DNA from: Gammaproteobacteria bacterium
Lineage (GTDB): Bacteria > Pseudomonadota > Gammaproteobacteria > Acidiferrobacterales > Sulfurifustaceae
Direction: 5' to 3'
Assembly: GCA_016194665.1 (NCBI GenBank)
Contig: JACQBD010000090.1
Location: 1-35,823, forward strand
Length of the DNA stretch: 35,823 nt
How positions within the stretch are numbered: position 1 is the first letter of the stretch; each line of letters begins with the position of its first letter. Below the pieces are notes generated by a model. The model searched no databases. It was not told where the DNA came from and saw only the letters and a program-made list of their open reading frames with translations. The position numbers and the translations under genes are program-made. This document shows positions 8,750 through 18,560 of the stretch, piece after piece.

Positions 8750-9147
8750 TTAGCCCAACGCTAGACATAATTGTTCGCGAAAACGCATTACACGAGGATC
8801 GTTTTCTCCGAAAAGCGCGAACAGAACCGGTAAATCTTGGCGGCCTGCGTGATCGCGAAAATTTTGGTCGCGCCGCACGATTTCAAGCAATTGTTCCATG
8901 GCTTCAGCATAATCATCACGCATGATTTTTTTGGTTCACGCATGCAGCAGCATGGGATTTAAGCAACGGGAGTTCGTCGGTATTGAGCATCACCAATAAA
9001 AAATGGCCGTTAAATTCGGCGGGTAATTTTATGAGTCGCGGCATAAGCATCGTGCTCGACCCAGCGCGCGGCGACCAATAATTCACCAGCATCGTCCTTG
9101 ATGGAATTTTCCATGACCAGAGTGCCGATATAAGGGGAAACGCCCAT
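8750..9147 (-). pseudogene. Decayed ybbN/cnoX-like thioredoxin-TPR gene
   Basis: Three pieces of a YbbN-type protein occur in order on this strand but in different frames. First, MGVSPYIGTLVMENSIKDD begins at 9147 and resembles the family's N-terminus. Then, after a frame change near 9075, comes MLVNYWSPRAGSSTMLMPRL followed by LPAEFNGHFLLVMLNTDELP, a thioredoxin core in which the CxxC site has become AGSS. Finally, in a third frame, YAEAMEQLLEIVRRDQNFRD through the stop at 8750-8752 matches the C-terminal TPR-like region. The middle (about half of a normal ~280-aa protein) is missing between roughly 8935 and 8960. Frameshifts plus an internal deletion argue for a pseudogene rather than sequencing error alone. 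Confidence 0.8.
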
Positions 9148-9234
9148 AGCTTACGATATAGAAAGACCCACAAGGAACAAATGCGCGGACGGCTGTCTAT
9201 AATTAAAAATACGTTCTTTAATCGTGAGGCCAGC

Positions 9235-9489
9235 ATGCGCTATATTTATCCCCGTCCGCGCGATCTCGGTTTTAAGATTTCTCCGCATTTACTTGAGAAA
9301 CGTTTTAACGCCGGTTTTCAACACGCCCTGACTGGCGGGCATCTTACCCAGGCGAAATATTTCCGCCGTTCCTTCCGCCTCGGTTTTCGCTTTGCCAAGC
9401 TTTATTTGCGCGAGCTACGACGGCGCCAGGGAATATTGGATTTTCCCATGAAAGCCAAAGTTCGATTACACGCTATTTGGCCGGATTAA
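9235..9489 (+). CDS. Small basic protein, unknown function
   Basis: An 84-aa, strongly basic, probably soluble protein with Arg/Lys and aromatic residues throughout (MRYIYPRPRDLGFKI, FRRSFRLGFRFAKLYLREL). There is no signal peptide or recognisable domain. GAGG at 9226-9229 with 5-nt spacing supports ATG 9235. It is divergent from the ybbN-like pseudogene and is followed by a 7-bp hairpin. The charge pattern would suit nucleic-acid or ribosome binding, but that is inference. Confidence 0.55.
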   Translation: MRYIYPRPRDLGFKISPHLLEKRFNAGFQHALTGGHLTQAKYFRRSFRLGFRFAKLYLRELRRRQGILDFPMKAKVRLHAIWPD

Positions 9490-9505
9490 CGCTGTTTTCA
9501 GCGTT
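9488..9505 (+). terminator. Weak hairpin after the small basic gene
   Basis: AACGCTG (9488-9494) pairs with CAGCGTT (9499-9505) around a TTTT loop, starting within the stop codon. There is no strong T-run behind it, so termination efficiency is doubtful. Confidence 0.3.
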
Positions 9506-9534
9506 TCGCGGTGGAATTAGCGGAACTAATCGGC

Positions 9535-9540
9535 TATAGT
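9535..9540 (+). promoter_or_regulatory. Possible -10 box for the cold-shock gene
   Basis: TATAGT matches the sigma-70 -10 consensus at five of six positions. A poor -35 (TGGAAT, 9512-9517) lies 17 nt upstream. It would give a leader of roughly 105-110 nt before the cold-shock start codon; long leaders are a known trait of cspA-type mRNAs. Confidence 0.3.
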
Positions 9541-9654
9541 GAAATGGCTGCATCTTTGTTGGCGTTTCGGTGGTTCCTCGTAAGGTTTCTTCCGTAAATT
9601 TCTTGCATAGATTGCAACATAAACTTTCCTTCTATTTTTTCGAGGTTATTGTTA

Positions 9655-9861
9655 ATGCGTACTGGTACTGTAAAGTGGTTCAACGATTCGAAAGGTTTTG
9701 GTTTTATCAAGCCGCAAGACGGTGGCGAAGATGTATTTGTACATCATTCTGTTATCCAAGGTTCGGGCTTTAAGTCCTTGGCCGAAGGGCAGAACGTCAG
9801 TTTCGAGTCCCAAAAGGGGCCGAAAGGTATGCAGGCGACCAAAGTCGTCGTTGACGCTTAA
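9655..9861 (+). CDS. Cold-shock protein, CspA family
   Basis: A 68-aa single cold-shock domain that binds single-stranded RNA/DNA and melts mRNA structure. Both RNA-binding motifs are present (KGFGFI in RNP1, VFVHHS in RNP2), as is the typical start [23 protein letters not shown] 9655 has GAGG nine nt upstream (9642-9645); an in-frame TTG six bases earlier is less likely. The gene has its own long leader and a strong terminator directly after it, so it is monocistronic. Which csp paralogue it is cannot be decided. Confidence 0.96.
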   Translation: MRTGTVKWFNDSKGFGFIKPQDGGEDVFVHHSVIQGSGFKSLAEGQNVSFESQKGPKGMQATKVVVDA

Positions 9862-9880
9862 GAACACAAGCTGTTTATTA

Positions 9881-9912
9881 GAAACCCCCGCCACCCGGCG
9901 GGGTTTCTTTTT
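9881..9912 (+). terminator. Intrinsic terminator of the cold-shock gene
   Basis: GAAACCCCCGCC (9881-9892) pairs with GGCGGGGTTTC (9897-9907) with one bulged C and an ACCC loop. TTTTT follows at 9908-9912. This is a classic Rho-independent terminator 20 nt after the stop codon. Confidence 0.9.
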
Positions 9913-9982
9913 ATAAAGTGTATAAATTTTGCTGACCGATTTTTATATCATCGCGCGTTTTAATTTTTAGCTGCCTAATTTT

Positions 9983-11563
9983 ATGTCCGACCTGAATCAG
10001 GAAATCGCCCGACGGCGCACCTTCGCGATCATCTCGCATCCGGACGCGGGTAAAACCACGCTGACGGAAAAGCTGTTGCTGTTCGGCGGCGCGATTCAGC
10101 TGGCGGGCGCGGTGAAGGGCCGCAAGGCCGCGCGCCACGCTACTTCCGATTGGATGGAGCTGGAAAAGCAGCGCGGTATCTCCGTGACGTCGTCGGTGAT
10201 GCAATTCCCGTATAAGGACTGCATCGTCAATTTGCTCGACACCCCCGGCCACGAAGATTTTTCCGAAGATACCTATCGCACCTTAACCGCGGTGGATTCA
10301 GCATTGATGGTGATCGACGGCGCGAAAGGCGTGGAAGAGCGCACGATCAAGCTCATGGAAGTGTGCCGCTTACGGCACACGCCGATCATCACGTTTATCA
10401 ATAAACTCGATCGCGAATCGCGCGATCCGGTCGAGCTCATGGACGAAGTCGAAACCGTGCTCAAGATACGTTGCGCGCCGGTCACCTGGCCTATCGGCAG
10501 CGGCAAACGATTTAAAGGTGTGTATCACTTGGTCGACGACAGCGTGCATTTTTTCAGTCCGCAACATGGCGGCAAGATTCAAGCAGGCGTGGTGGTTCGA
10601 GGTCTCGATAATCCAGAATTGGATACCCTGCTGGGCGAGCAAGCGGCGGAACTGCGCACCGAAATCGAATTGGTCAAAGGCGCGAGCCACGAATTCAACA
10701 AGGAAGAATATCTGCAAGGCTTGCAGACGCCGGTATTTTTCGGATCCGCGGTAAATAATTTCGGCATTCGTGAGTTGTTGGATAAATTCGTGCAACACGC
10801 ACCGCCGCCGCAAGCGCGCGCCGCCACCACGCGTTTGGTTTCACCACAAGAGCCTTTTTTCACCGGTTTTGTGTTTAAGATTCAAGCCAACATGGATCCC
10901 AAGCATCGCGACCGTATCGCTTTTTTTCGCGTGACTTCGGGGAAATATTCCAAGGGCATGAAAATGCACCAAGTGCGCTTGGATCGCGACGTGCAAATTG
11001 CTAACGCCATTACTTTCATGGCGCGCGAACGCGAGCAAATAGAGACAGCCTATGCCGGTGACATCATCGGTTTATATAACCATGGCACCATCCAGATCGG
11101 CGACACCTTTACGCAAGGCGAAGATTTGCGATTCACCGGCATTCCATATTTTGCCCCCGAACTTTTTCGGCGCGTGATACTGCGCGATCCCTTGCGCATG
11201 AAAGCGCTGCAAAAGGGGCTCGATCAGCTGAGCGAAGAAGGCGCCACGCAAATCTATCGGCCGTTGATTAGCAACGATCTAATTTTGGGCGCGGTCGGCG
11301 CCTTGCAATTCGATGTGGTCGCGTACCGTTTAAAACATGAATACGGCGTGGAATGCACTTACGACACCATAGACGTCAACACCGCGCGCTGGGTCGATAG
11401 CCAAGATGCCAAACGTTTCGAAGAATTTCGTAAAAATTGCGAATCCCGACTGGCGCTCGACCGCGCCGGCAACTTGGCGTACTTGGCGCCTACCATGGTC
11501 AATCTTGAGCTGACGATGGAGCGTTGGCCGCAAGTGCGTTTCTTCGCCACGCGCGAACATTAA
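9983..11563 (+). CDS. prfC: Peptide chain release factor 3
   Basis: A 526-aa translational GTPase (E. coli RF3 529 aa) that removes RF1/RF2 from the ribosome after peptide release. The G domain shows G1 SHPDAGKTT (about residue 18-26), the switch region [14 protein letters not shown]3 DTPGHED (about 86) and G4 NKLD (about 140). The RF3-specific [18 protein letters not shown] and [20 protein letters not shown] follow the family closely. Domains II and III are complete through [14 protein letters not shown]. Length and motifs are normal. It follows the cold-shock terminator, so it should have its own promoter. Confidence 0.98.
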   Translation: MSDLNQEIARRRTFAIISHPDAGKTTLTEKLLLFGGAIQLAGAVKGRKAARHATSDWMELEKQRGISVTSSVMQFPYKDCIVNLLDTPGHEDFSEDTYRTLTAVDSALMVIDGAKGVEERTIKLMEVCRLRHTPIITFINKLDRESRDPVELMDEVETVLKIRCAPVTWPIGSGKRFKGVYHLVDDSVHFFSPQHGGKIQAGVVVRGLDNPELDTLLGEQAAELRTEIELVKGASHEFNKEEYLQGLQTPVFFGSAVNNFGIRELLDKFVQHAPPPQARAATTRLVSPQEPFFTGFVFKIQANMDPKHRDRIAFFRVTSGKYSKGMKMHQVRLDRDVQIANAITFMAREREQIETAYAGDIIGLYNHGTIQIGDTFTQGEDLRFTGIPYFAPELFRRVILRDPLRMKALQKGLDQLSEEGATQIYRPLISNDLILGAVGALQFDVVAYRLKHEYGVECTYDTIDVNTARWVDSQDAKRFEEFRKNCESRLALDRAGNLAYLAPTMVNLELTMERWPQVRFFATREH

Positions 11564-11690
11564 TGCCGCGGAATATCTCAGTGTTTACAGAGCTAAGCAG
11601 CTCGTTTTACCATGGTGGTCATTCGAAATTTTTTGTTGCACTAGCTAACGGCCTAGGTTCAAGGTCGATCGGCTTGCCAGAGGAATGCTG

Positions 11691-12104
11691 ATGGACAAGT
11701 TAAGTCCGGAAGATCGCATAGCGCTCACGCGTTTCATCATTAATATGCTGGATGGTTGGGGCTTAAACGCGGCGCAGCAAATCGCCTTGCTGGCTTTGCC
11801 GGAAGGCACGCGTCCCGGCGCGATCCGTCAATTTCGTCAAAGCACGCCTTTCCCCGACGATCCGGCTTTAATGGAGCGCGTCGAACATTTAATCGGCATC
11901 GCCGATGCTTTGCGCACTTCGTATCCGCATAATTCGCACATGGGCGGCATTTGGATGAAGCGGGTGAATCACCGTTTCGACAATCGCGCGCCGCTGGCGG
12001 CGATGTTAGAAGATGGGTTAGCGGGAATCATCGCGGTGCGCGTGCATTTGGATTGCGCTTACGATTGGCATATCAGCGGCTCGGACGGTTCCCCGGCTAA
12101 ATAA
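11691..12104 (+). CDS. Orphan Xre/MbcA/ParS-type (DUF2384) antitoxin-like protein
   Basis: A 137-aa protein. The N-terminal half (LSPEDRIALTRFIINMLDGW, LNAAQQIALLALPEG) resembles the Xre-like helix-turn-helix of ParS/MbcA/Xre antitoxins. The C-terminal half (HMGGIWMKRVNHRFDNRAPL, AAMLEDGLAGIIAVRVHLD) resembles the toxin-binding domain of the same family, in which a W(L/M)..N..(F/L)..R.PL pattern is usual. AGAGG at 11679-11683 fits ATG 11691 (7-nt spacing) better than ATG 11685. No RES-type toxin is adjacent, so it is either an orphan antitoxin or a DNA-binding regulator. A weak GAGCT/AGCTC hairpin lies between prfC and this gene. Confidence 0.75.
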   Translation: MDKLSPEDRIALTRFIINMLDGWGLNAAQQIALLALPEGTRPGAIRQFRQSTPFPDDPALMERVEHLIGIADALRTSYPHNSHMGGIWMKRVNHRFDNRAPLAAMLEDGLAGIIAVRVHLDCAYDWHISGSDGSPAK

Positions 12105-12161
12105 AATTTTAATTTTTTCGTGCGCAACACGACAGATTAGAAGAGATGAAGGAGTTGCCTA

Positions 12162-12563
12162 ATGGAAAATTATAAATGTGCTTTCAGCAACACCATGATG
12201 CAGGGCGGTTTTGCTTGCGATCAAGCCGGTCACGTGGTGCGCCGCGCCGGCCCCGATATCGCTTGCCAGTCGCAAGCCGCGCATGAACAATGCGAACAAG
12301 TATTTCAGCAAATGAAGGCCGCGGCCTTGCCGGCGTTTGGAGTCGAAGACGACTTGTTGAGCATGCCGCACAGCGTGCTCGTCAAAATCCAGTTCGGCGG
12401 TTTGCTCGGTTTGCAGGCGCAAGTACACGCCGCGGATGCGGCGGCCACGACGGTAAAGAATATTCACGCGTTAATCGACGCAGCGTTGCAAAAGCAGGAA
12501 AATATTTCTTATGCCAGCTTGGTGGAAAACATGACTGCCTATAAACTAAAGCGCCGCGGTTGA
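12162..12563 (+). CDS. Four-cysteine conserved protein upstream of a Rieske ferredoxin
   Basis: A 133-aa cytoplasmic protein that I do not recognise. All four cysteines are in the first third (C6, C19, C35, C44; spacing 12, 15 and 8), in KCAFS, FACDQAG, DIACQSQ and HEQCEQV. This suggests a metal- or Fe-S-binding head. The rest (FGVEDDLLSMPHSVLVKIQF, then GGLLGLQAQVHAADAA, then a helix IHALIDAALQKQENISYASL) looks like a mixed alpha/beta domain. AGGAG precedes ATG 12162 with good spacing. It lies 29-50 nt before the Rieske gene and in the same direction, so the three genes to 14066 probably form one operon. Confidence 0.7.
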   Translation: MENYKCAFSNTMMQGGFACDQAGHVVRRAGPDIACQSQAAHEQCEQVFQQMKAAALPAFGVEDDLLSMPHSVLVKIQFGGLLGLQAQVHAADAAATTVKNIHALIDAALQKQENISYASLVENMTAYKLKRRG

Positions 12564-12612
12564 ACACCGCCGCGTTCCAAAAATAAATCACATGAATTTT
12601 GAGCAAGCGGCC

Positions 12613-12939
12613 ATGTCAGACGGATATATTAAAGTGGGTGAAATTGACGCGGTATTGCCCGGTAAGATGAAATGCGTCAACGTGAACGGGCGGCGGATTT
12701 TGTTGGCGAATGTCGACGGCCGTTTCTACGCCACCGACGATACCTGCACCCATGAGGACGCTTCCTTGTCGACCGGTTTTTTGAAAGGCGAGCTGGTAAA
12801 GTGCCCGCTGCACGGCAGCCGTTTCAATGTGTGCACCGGCGCGGTATTGGACGAACCCGCGGAAATAAATTTAAAGACTTATCCTGTTCGGCTTGAAGGT
12901 AAAAACATTATGATCGCTTTAACCGCATCCAAAATATGA
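12613..12939 (+). CDS. Rieske-type [2Fe-2S] ferredoxin
   Basis: A 108-aa single-domain Rieske protein of the NirD/bacterial ferredoxin-component type. The cluster ligands are complete: CTH (C45, H47) and CPLH (C64, H67) in a CxH-X16-CxxH arrangement, followed by GSRFNVCTGAVLDEPA. There is no signal or membrane segment, so it should act in the cytoplasm as a small electron carrier. Start choice is uncertain: ATG 12613 gives the usual MS...IKVGEID beginning, while ATG 12592 would add seven residues; neither has a good ribosome site. The stop overlaps the next start by ATGA, so it is probably translationally coupled to the TrpD2-like gene. Confidence 0.92.
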   Translation: MSDGYIKVGEIDAVLPGKMKCVNVNGRRILLANVDGRFYATDDTCTHEDASLSTGFLKGELVKCPLHGSRFNVCTGAVLDEPAEINLKTYPVRLEGKNIMIALTASKI

Positions 12940-14066
12940 GTGCAACGACTCCCGCCATGTCTTCCGATCCGTTGGTGATGATGCGTTCTATCATCAAGCG
13001 CATCGCCACCGGTCCGGAATTGAGCAAGGATATCGCGCTGGAAGAAGCGCGCGCCGGCATGCGCTTCATCCTCAACGCCGAAGTCGATCCGGTGCAAGCG
13101 GCGATTTTTCTGATCGCGCTGCGCATGAAGCGCGAGACCGACGATGAAAATCGCGGCGTGCTTGAAGCGATTCGCGAGGCCACGCAAACGGTCACGGCTC
13201 CGGTCGATGAAGTGGTCGACATCGCCGATCCCTACGATGGTTTTAATCGCAGCTTGCCGGCATCGCCATTTTTACCCGCAGTGCTCGCGGCCTGCGGCGT
13301 GCCGGCGATTTCGCACGGCGTGGAGAGCATGGGCCCGAAGTACGGCCTCACGCATCGCCAAGTGCTGCGCGCCGCCGGCATGAACGTCGATTTTTCGCCG
13401 GCGCAAGCCGCGGCGCGTCTCGGCGATGCGGCTATCGGCTGGGCGTATGTCGATCAGCAAGCCTTCTGTCCCAAGCTGCACAATTTGACGCCGTTGCGCA
13501 CGCTCATCGTCAAACGTCCGGTGATTACAACCGTCGAAGTACTTACCGGCCCGATCCGCGGCCGCAAAAAAACGCATTTAGTTACCGGCTATGTGCATAA
13601 ACCTTACCCGCGCATTTATGCCATGCTCGCGCGCCACGCGGGTTTCGATTCGGCTTTATTAGTGCGTGGCGTAGAAGGCGGTGTGATTCCGTCCTTGCGC
13701 CAGACGGGCAAGGTATTTTATTACCATGACCGCGGCGAAGAGCAGTCGCAGGAATTCAATCCTTTGGATTTGGGCATTGACCAAGCGGTGCGCGCACCGC
13801 AAATTCCCAACCAAGCGGCGGCCGAAGGAGAGGGCGATGCAGTAGAGGCGAACTTCGATGCGGTAGCGCTGGCGCAGATTGCGGCGCAAACCGGCCATGA
13901 TGCGCTCGCCGGCCAAGCCGGCCCGACACGCGATAGTTTGGTTTACGCCGCTGCCTTATGTCTGTGGCATCTGAAACGCTACTCTTCTTTAAAGAATGCC
14001 GCGGACGCTGTGCGCCAAGTGCTCGATTCTGGAAAGGCACTGGCGCATTTTCAGCACGCGCGGTAA
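12936..14066 (+). CDS. TrpD2/YbiB-like protein (anthranilate phosphoribosyltransferase homologue)
   Basis: A 376-aa protein with the class III phosphoribosyltransferase fold. The N-terminal helical domain is visible (ALEEARAGMRFILNAEVDPV then QAAIFLIALRMKRET), followed by the alpha/beta domain. The PRPP-binding GTGGD motif of true TrpD is absent. At that place it reads DPYDGFNRSLPASPFLPAVL, then CGVPAISHGVESMGPKYG. This resembles the YbiB/TrpD2 branch, reported to bind nucleic acid rather than to make tryptophan. No trp genes are nearby. The ATG lies inside the Rieske stop codon (ATGA). The Rieske-TrpD2 pairing suggests a redox-linked role, which is inference. Confidence 0.82.
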   Translation: MSATTPAMSSDPLVMMRSIIKRIATGPELSKDIALEEARAGMRFILNAEVDPVQAAIFLIALRMKRETDDENRGVLEAIREATQTVTAPVDEVVDIADPYDGFNRSLPASPFLPAVLAACGVPAISHGVESMGPKYGLTHRQVLRAAGMNVDFSPAQAAARLGDAAIGWAYVDQQAFCPKLHNLTPLRTLIVKRPVITTVEVLTGPIRGRKKTHLVTGYVHKPYPRIYAMLARHAGFDSALLVRGVEGGVIPSLRQTGKVFYYHDRGEEQSQEFNPLDLGIDQAVRAPQIPNQAAAEGEGDAVEANFDAVALAQIAAQTGHDALAGQAGPTRDSLVYAAALCLWHLKRYSSLKNAADAVRQVLDSGKALAHFQHAR

Positions 14067-14088
14067 AGCGCTCGTTTTATTGAGCGCT
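14067..14088. terminator. Shared hairpin between convergent genes
   Basis: AGCGCTC (14067-14073) pairs with GAGCGCT (14082-14088) around a T-rich 8-nt loop that contains the FKBP stop codon. It begins immediately after the TrpD2-like stop and is followed by a pyrimidine-rich run on the plus strand, so it may serve both transcripts. Confidence 0.5.
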
Positions 14089-14817
14089 GTCTTTCTTCTC
14101 TTCTTTATTGTCTTTGGCTTCTTTATTTTCTTCCTCATTCTTTACCGAAACTAATTCGATATCGAAAATCAGCGTTTCATTCGGGCCGATAACATTACCC
14201 GCGCCGCGATCGCCGTAGCCGAGTTCGGCTGGAATATAGACTTGCCACTTGGAACCTTCTTTCATCAGCGGCAAAACTTCCTGCCAACCCTTGATCACGC
14301 CGGTTAACGGAAAAGTCGCCGGCTCGTTGCGCTTGTAAGAACTGTCGAATTCGGTGCCGTTAATGAGACTGCCGCGGTAATGAGCGACGACCGTATCGGT
14401 GGCTTTAGGCTGTTTGCCTTTGCCTTCGGTAATCACCTTGTATTGCAATCCGCTGGGCAAGCTAACGACACCTTCTTTTTTCTTGTTGGCTTCTAAAAAG
14501 GCTTTACCCGCTTCGGTATTTTTGGCGGCCATGGCTTGTTGCTTCTCCATTTCTTTCTTGTAGTGCGCTTGCACCGACGCCTGCATTTCGTCGGCTTTCA
14601 TGCGCGGTTTGGCGCCGGACATCGCATCTTCGATACCTTGCGCGAATGCCTTGTTGTCCACGTCGAGATTTTGACGTTTGATATTTTGCCCAATCTGGGT
14701 GCCAACGCTGTAGCTGAATTTCTGCTTGTCCGTTTTAAGCCCCGTGGCCGGTTCTTTTCCGAAGGCGGTGGTAGAAATAGAAAGAGCGATGAGGCTCAGC
14801 AGTACTCCGGTTTTCAT
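14077..14817 (-). CDS. Periplasmic FKBP-type peptidyl-prolyl isomerase (FkpA/Mip type)
   Basis: A 246-aa protein with a cleavable signal peptide (MKTGVLLSLIALSISTTAFG). The N-terminal helical dimerisation domain follows (FSYSVGTQIGQNIKRQNLDV, FAQGIEDAMSG, then a long helix to about residue 115). The FKBP domain runs ~120-222, with GLQYKVITEGKGKQPKATD, YRGSLINGTEFDSS, VIKGWQEVLPLMKEGSKWQV and YGDRGAGNVIGPNETLIFDI. It isomerises prolyl bonds and chaperones envelope proteins. The last ~20 residues are an unusual highly charged Lys/Glu/Asn tail. Length fits FkpA/Mip. Transcription converges with the TrpD2-like gene across a shared hairpin. Confidence 0.95.
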   Translation of the reverse strand: MKTGVLLSLIALSISTTAFGKEPATGLKTDKQKFSYSVGTQIGQNIKRQNLDVDNKAFAQGIEDAMSGAKPRMKADEMQASVQAHYKKEMEKQQAMAAKNTEAGKAFLEANKKKEGVVSLPSGLQYKVITEGKGKQPKATDTVVAHYRGSLINGTEFDSSYKRNEPATFPLTGVIKGWQEVLPLMKEGSKWQVYIPAELGYGDRGAGNVIGPNETLIFDIELVSVKNEEENKEAKDNKEEKKDSAQ

Positions 14818-15076
14818 TGCGACTCCTTAAATTAATTTGATAATTTTTTAATGGGATACCCTACGGCGGATAAATAACCGCGGCTATAGTCGCATATCTG
14901 CTTAAAACACACCAAGGCTTATATGCGCGATGCGGGCTGCCCTGTCATAAAAGCCCTATTTTTTCAGGCGTGTAAACCGGATGCGCGGGGCTGCGTTTAA
15001 TCTCCATAACTGACAGACGTTATTCAGCATTTAAATTTTTAAAAAACTGGCAATTATTTCTATAGGAGACAATAAA

Positions 15077-15664
15077 ATGAGCGACGTAGCAGGCAGGAAT
15101 TTATTTACCACCTCGGTGGCGATAATCGTATTGGTGGCCGGGGTAGCGGCCGCGGGCGTTCTGACCGGCGTATTACCCTATAAATCTAAATCAAGCACCA
15201 ATGAGCCCGAGACCAGCATAAGCGCGCAAGAAAAGTTTGTGCCGCCGCCCATGCCTGTTCAAAAATCTACGCCACATAAGGTTCATGCACCCATGGCGCC
15301 TCTTGCCAGCGCTTTACCGCCAGCGCCGGTGTGCGGTAACTGCGGCGTGATCGAATCGATTGAGAGCTTTACCGAAAAGGGAAGCGCTTCGGGCGGCGGC
15401 GCTGTCGCCGGTGGATTATTAGGCGGCATACTCGGACATCAGGTCGGCCGTGGACGCGGCCGCGATTTGGCTACGGTGGCCGGTGCGGTGGGCGGCGCGA
15501 TAGCGGGCAATGCGGTGGAAAAAAATTCCAATAAAGTGACGCGCTATCATGTCGGCGTGCGCATGAACGACGGCACGCGTCAATTGCTGACGCTCGATAC
15601 GGTTTCTAATATTGCGATGGGCGGCCGCGTGAGAATTATCAACGGCGCGCCGGTGTCCGATTAA
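15077..15664 (+). CDS. Glycine-zipper 2TM-domain envelope protein
   Basis: A 195-aa protein with one N-terminal membrane anchor (VAIIVLVAGVAAAGVLTGVL). A proline-rich linker of about 70 residues follows. The SlyB/17-kDa-antigen type glycine zipper then runs through SASGGGAVAGGLLGGILGHQ, VGRGRGRDLATVAGAVGGA and IAGNAVEKNS. The C-terminal domain (YHVGVRMNDGTRQLLTLDTV then SNIAMGGRVRIINGAPVSD) is standard for the family. It is likely a structural inner- or outer-membrane-associated protein. AGGAGAC at 15062-15068 is well placed. CxxC (CGNCG) before the zipper is a small oddity. It is monocistronic, and two dispersed repeats follow. Confidence 0.85.
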   Translation: MSDVAGRNLFTTSVAIIVLVAGVAAAGVLTGVLPYKSKSSTNEPETSISAQEKFVPPPMPVQKSTPHKVHAPMAPLASALPPAPVCGNCGVIESIESFTEKGSASGGGAVAGGLLGGILGHQVGRGRGRDLATVAGAVGGAIAGNAVEKNSNKVTRYHVGVRMNDGTRQLLTLDTVSNIAMGGRVRIINGAPVSD

Positions 15665-15690
15665 AAAATAAAATAGATAGTAATACGTAG

Positions 15691-15716
15691 GGCGCAATAG
15701 CGCAGCGTATTGCGCC
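15691..15716. repeat. Dispersed repeat with GCGCAGCG loop
   Basis: GGCGCAATA (15691-15699) and TATTGCGCC (15708-15716) form a perfect 9-bp stem around the loop GCGCAGCG. The reverse complement of this loop occurs in the loop of another inverted repeat at 27704-27728. It is therefore likely a member of a dispersed intergenic repeat family. Confidence 0.6.
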
Positions 15717-15776
15717 GCATGAGAATGTAAAAAACCATACGGCGGGTTACGTCGCACCCTCATCCCTCACCCCTTA

Positions 15777-15802
15777 CCCTCTCCCGCTCGCGCGGGAGAG
15801 GG
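15777..15802. repeat. REP-like hairpin between glycine-zipper gene and valS
   Basis: CCCTCTCCCGC (15777-15787) pairs perfectly with GCGGGAGAGGG (15792-15802) around a TCGC loop. It sits 21 nt beyond the valS stop and resembles the CCCTCTCCC...GGGAGAGGG repeats scattered in many proteobacterial genomes. It may also end valS transcription. Confidence 0.65.
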
Positions 15803-15823
15803 GGAGTTGGTGATACGGCGATC

Positions 15824-18475
<2,652 letters not shown>

Positions 18476-18560
18476 GCAAACCGTTAAAGGTTAAAAAGCG
18501 CACGGAATTCTACGCTATTTTTCACTTTTAACGCAGGCGCTTTATTTATTATGAGAACCG

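Noticed and set aside
12936-14066. Calling this gene trpD (tryptophan synthesis)
   Set aside because: The GTGGD PRPP-binding motif is absent and no trp genes are nearby; a TrpD2/YbiB-like assignment fits better.
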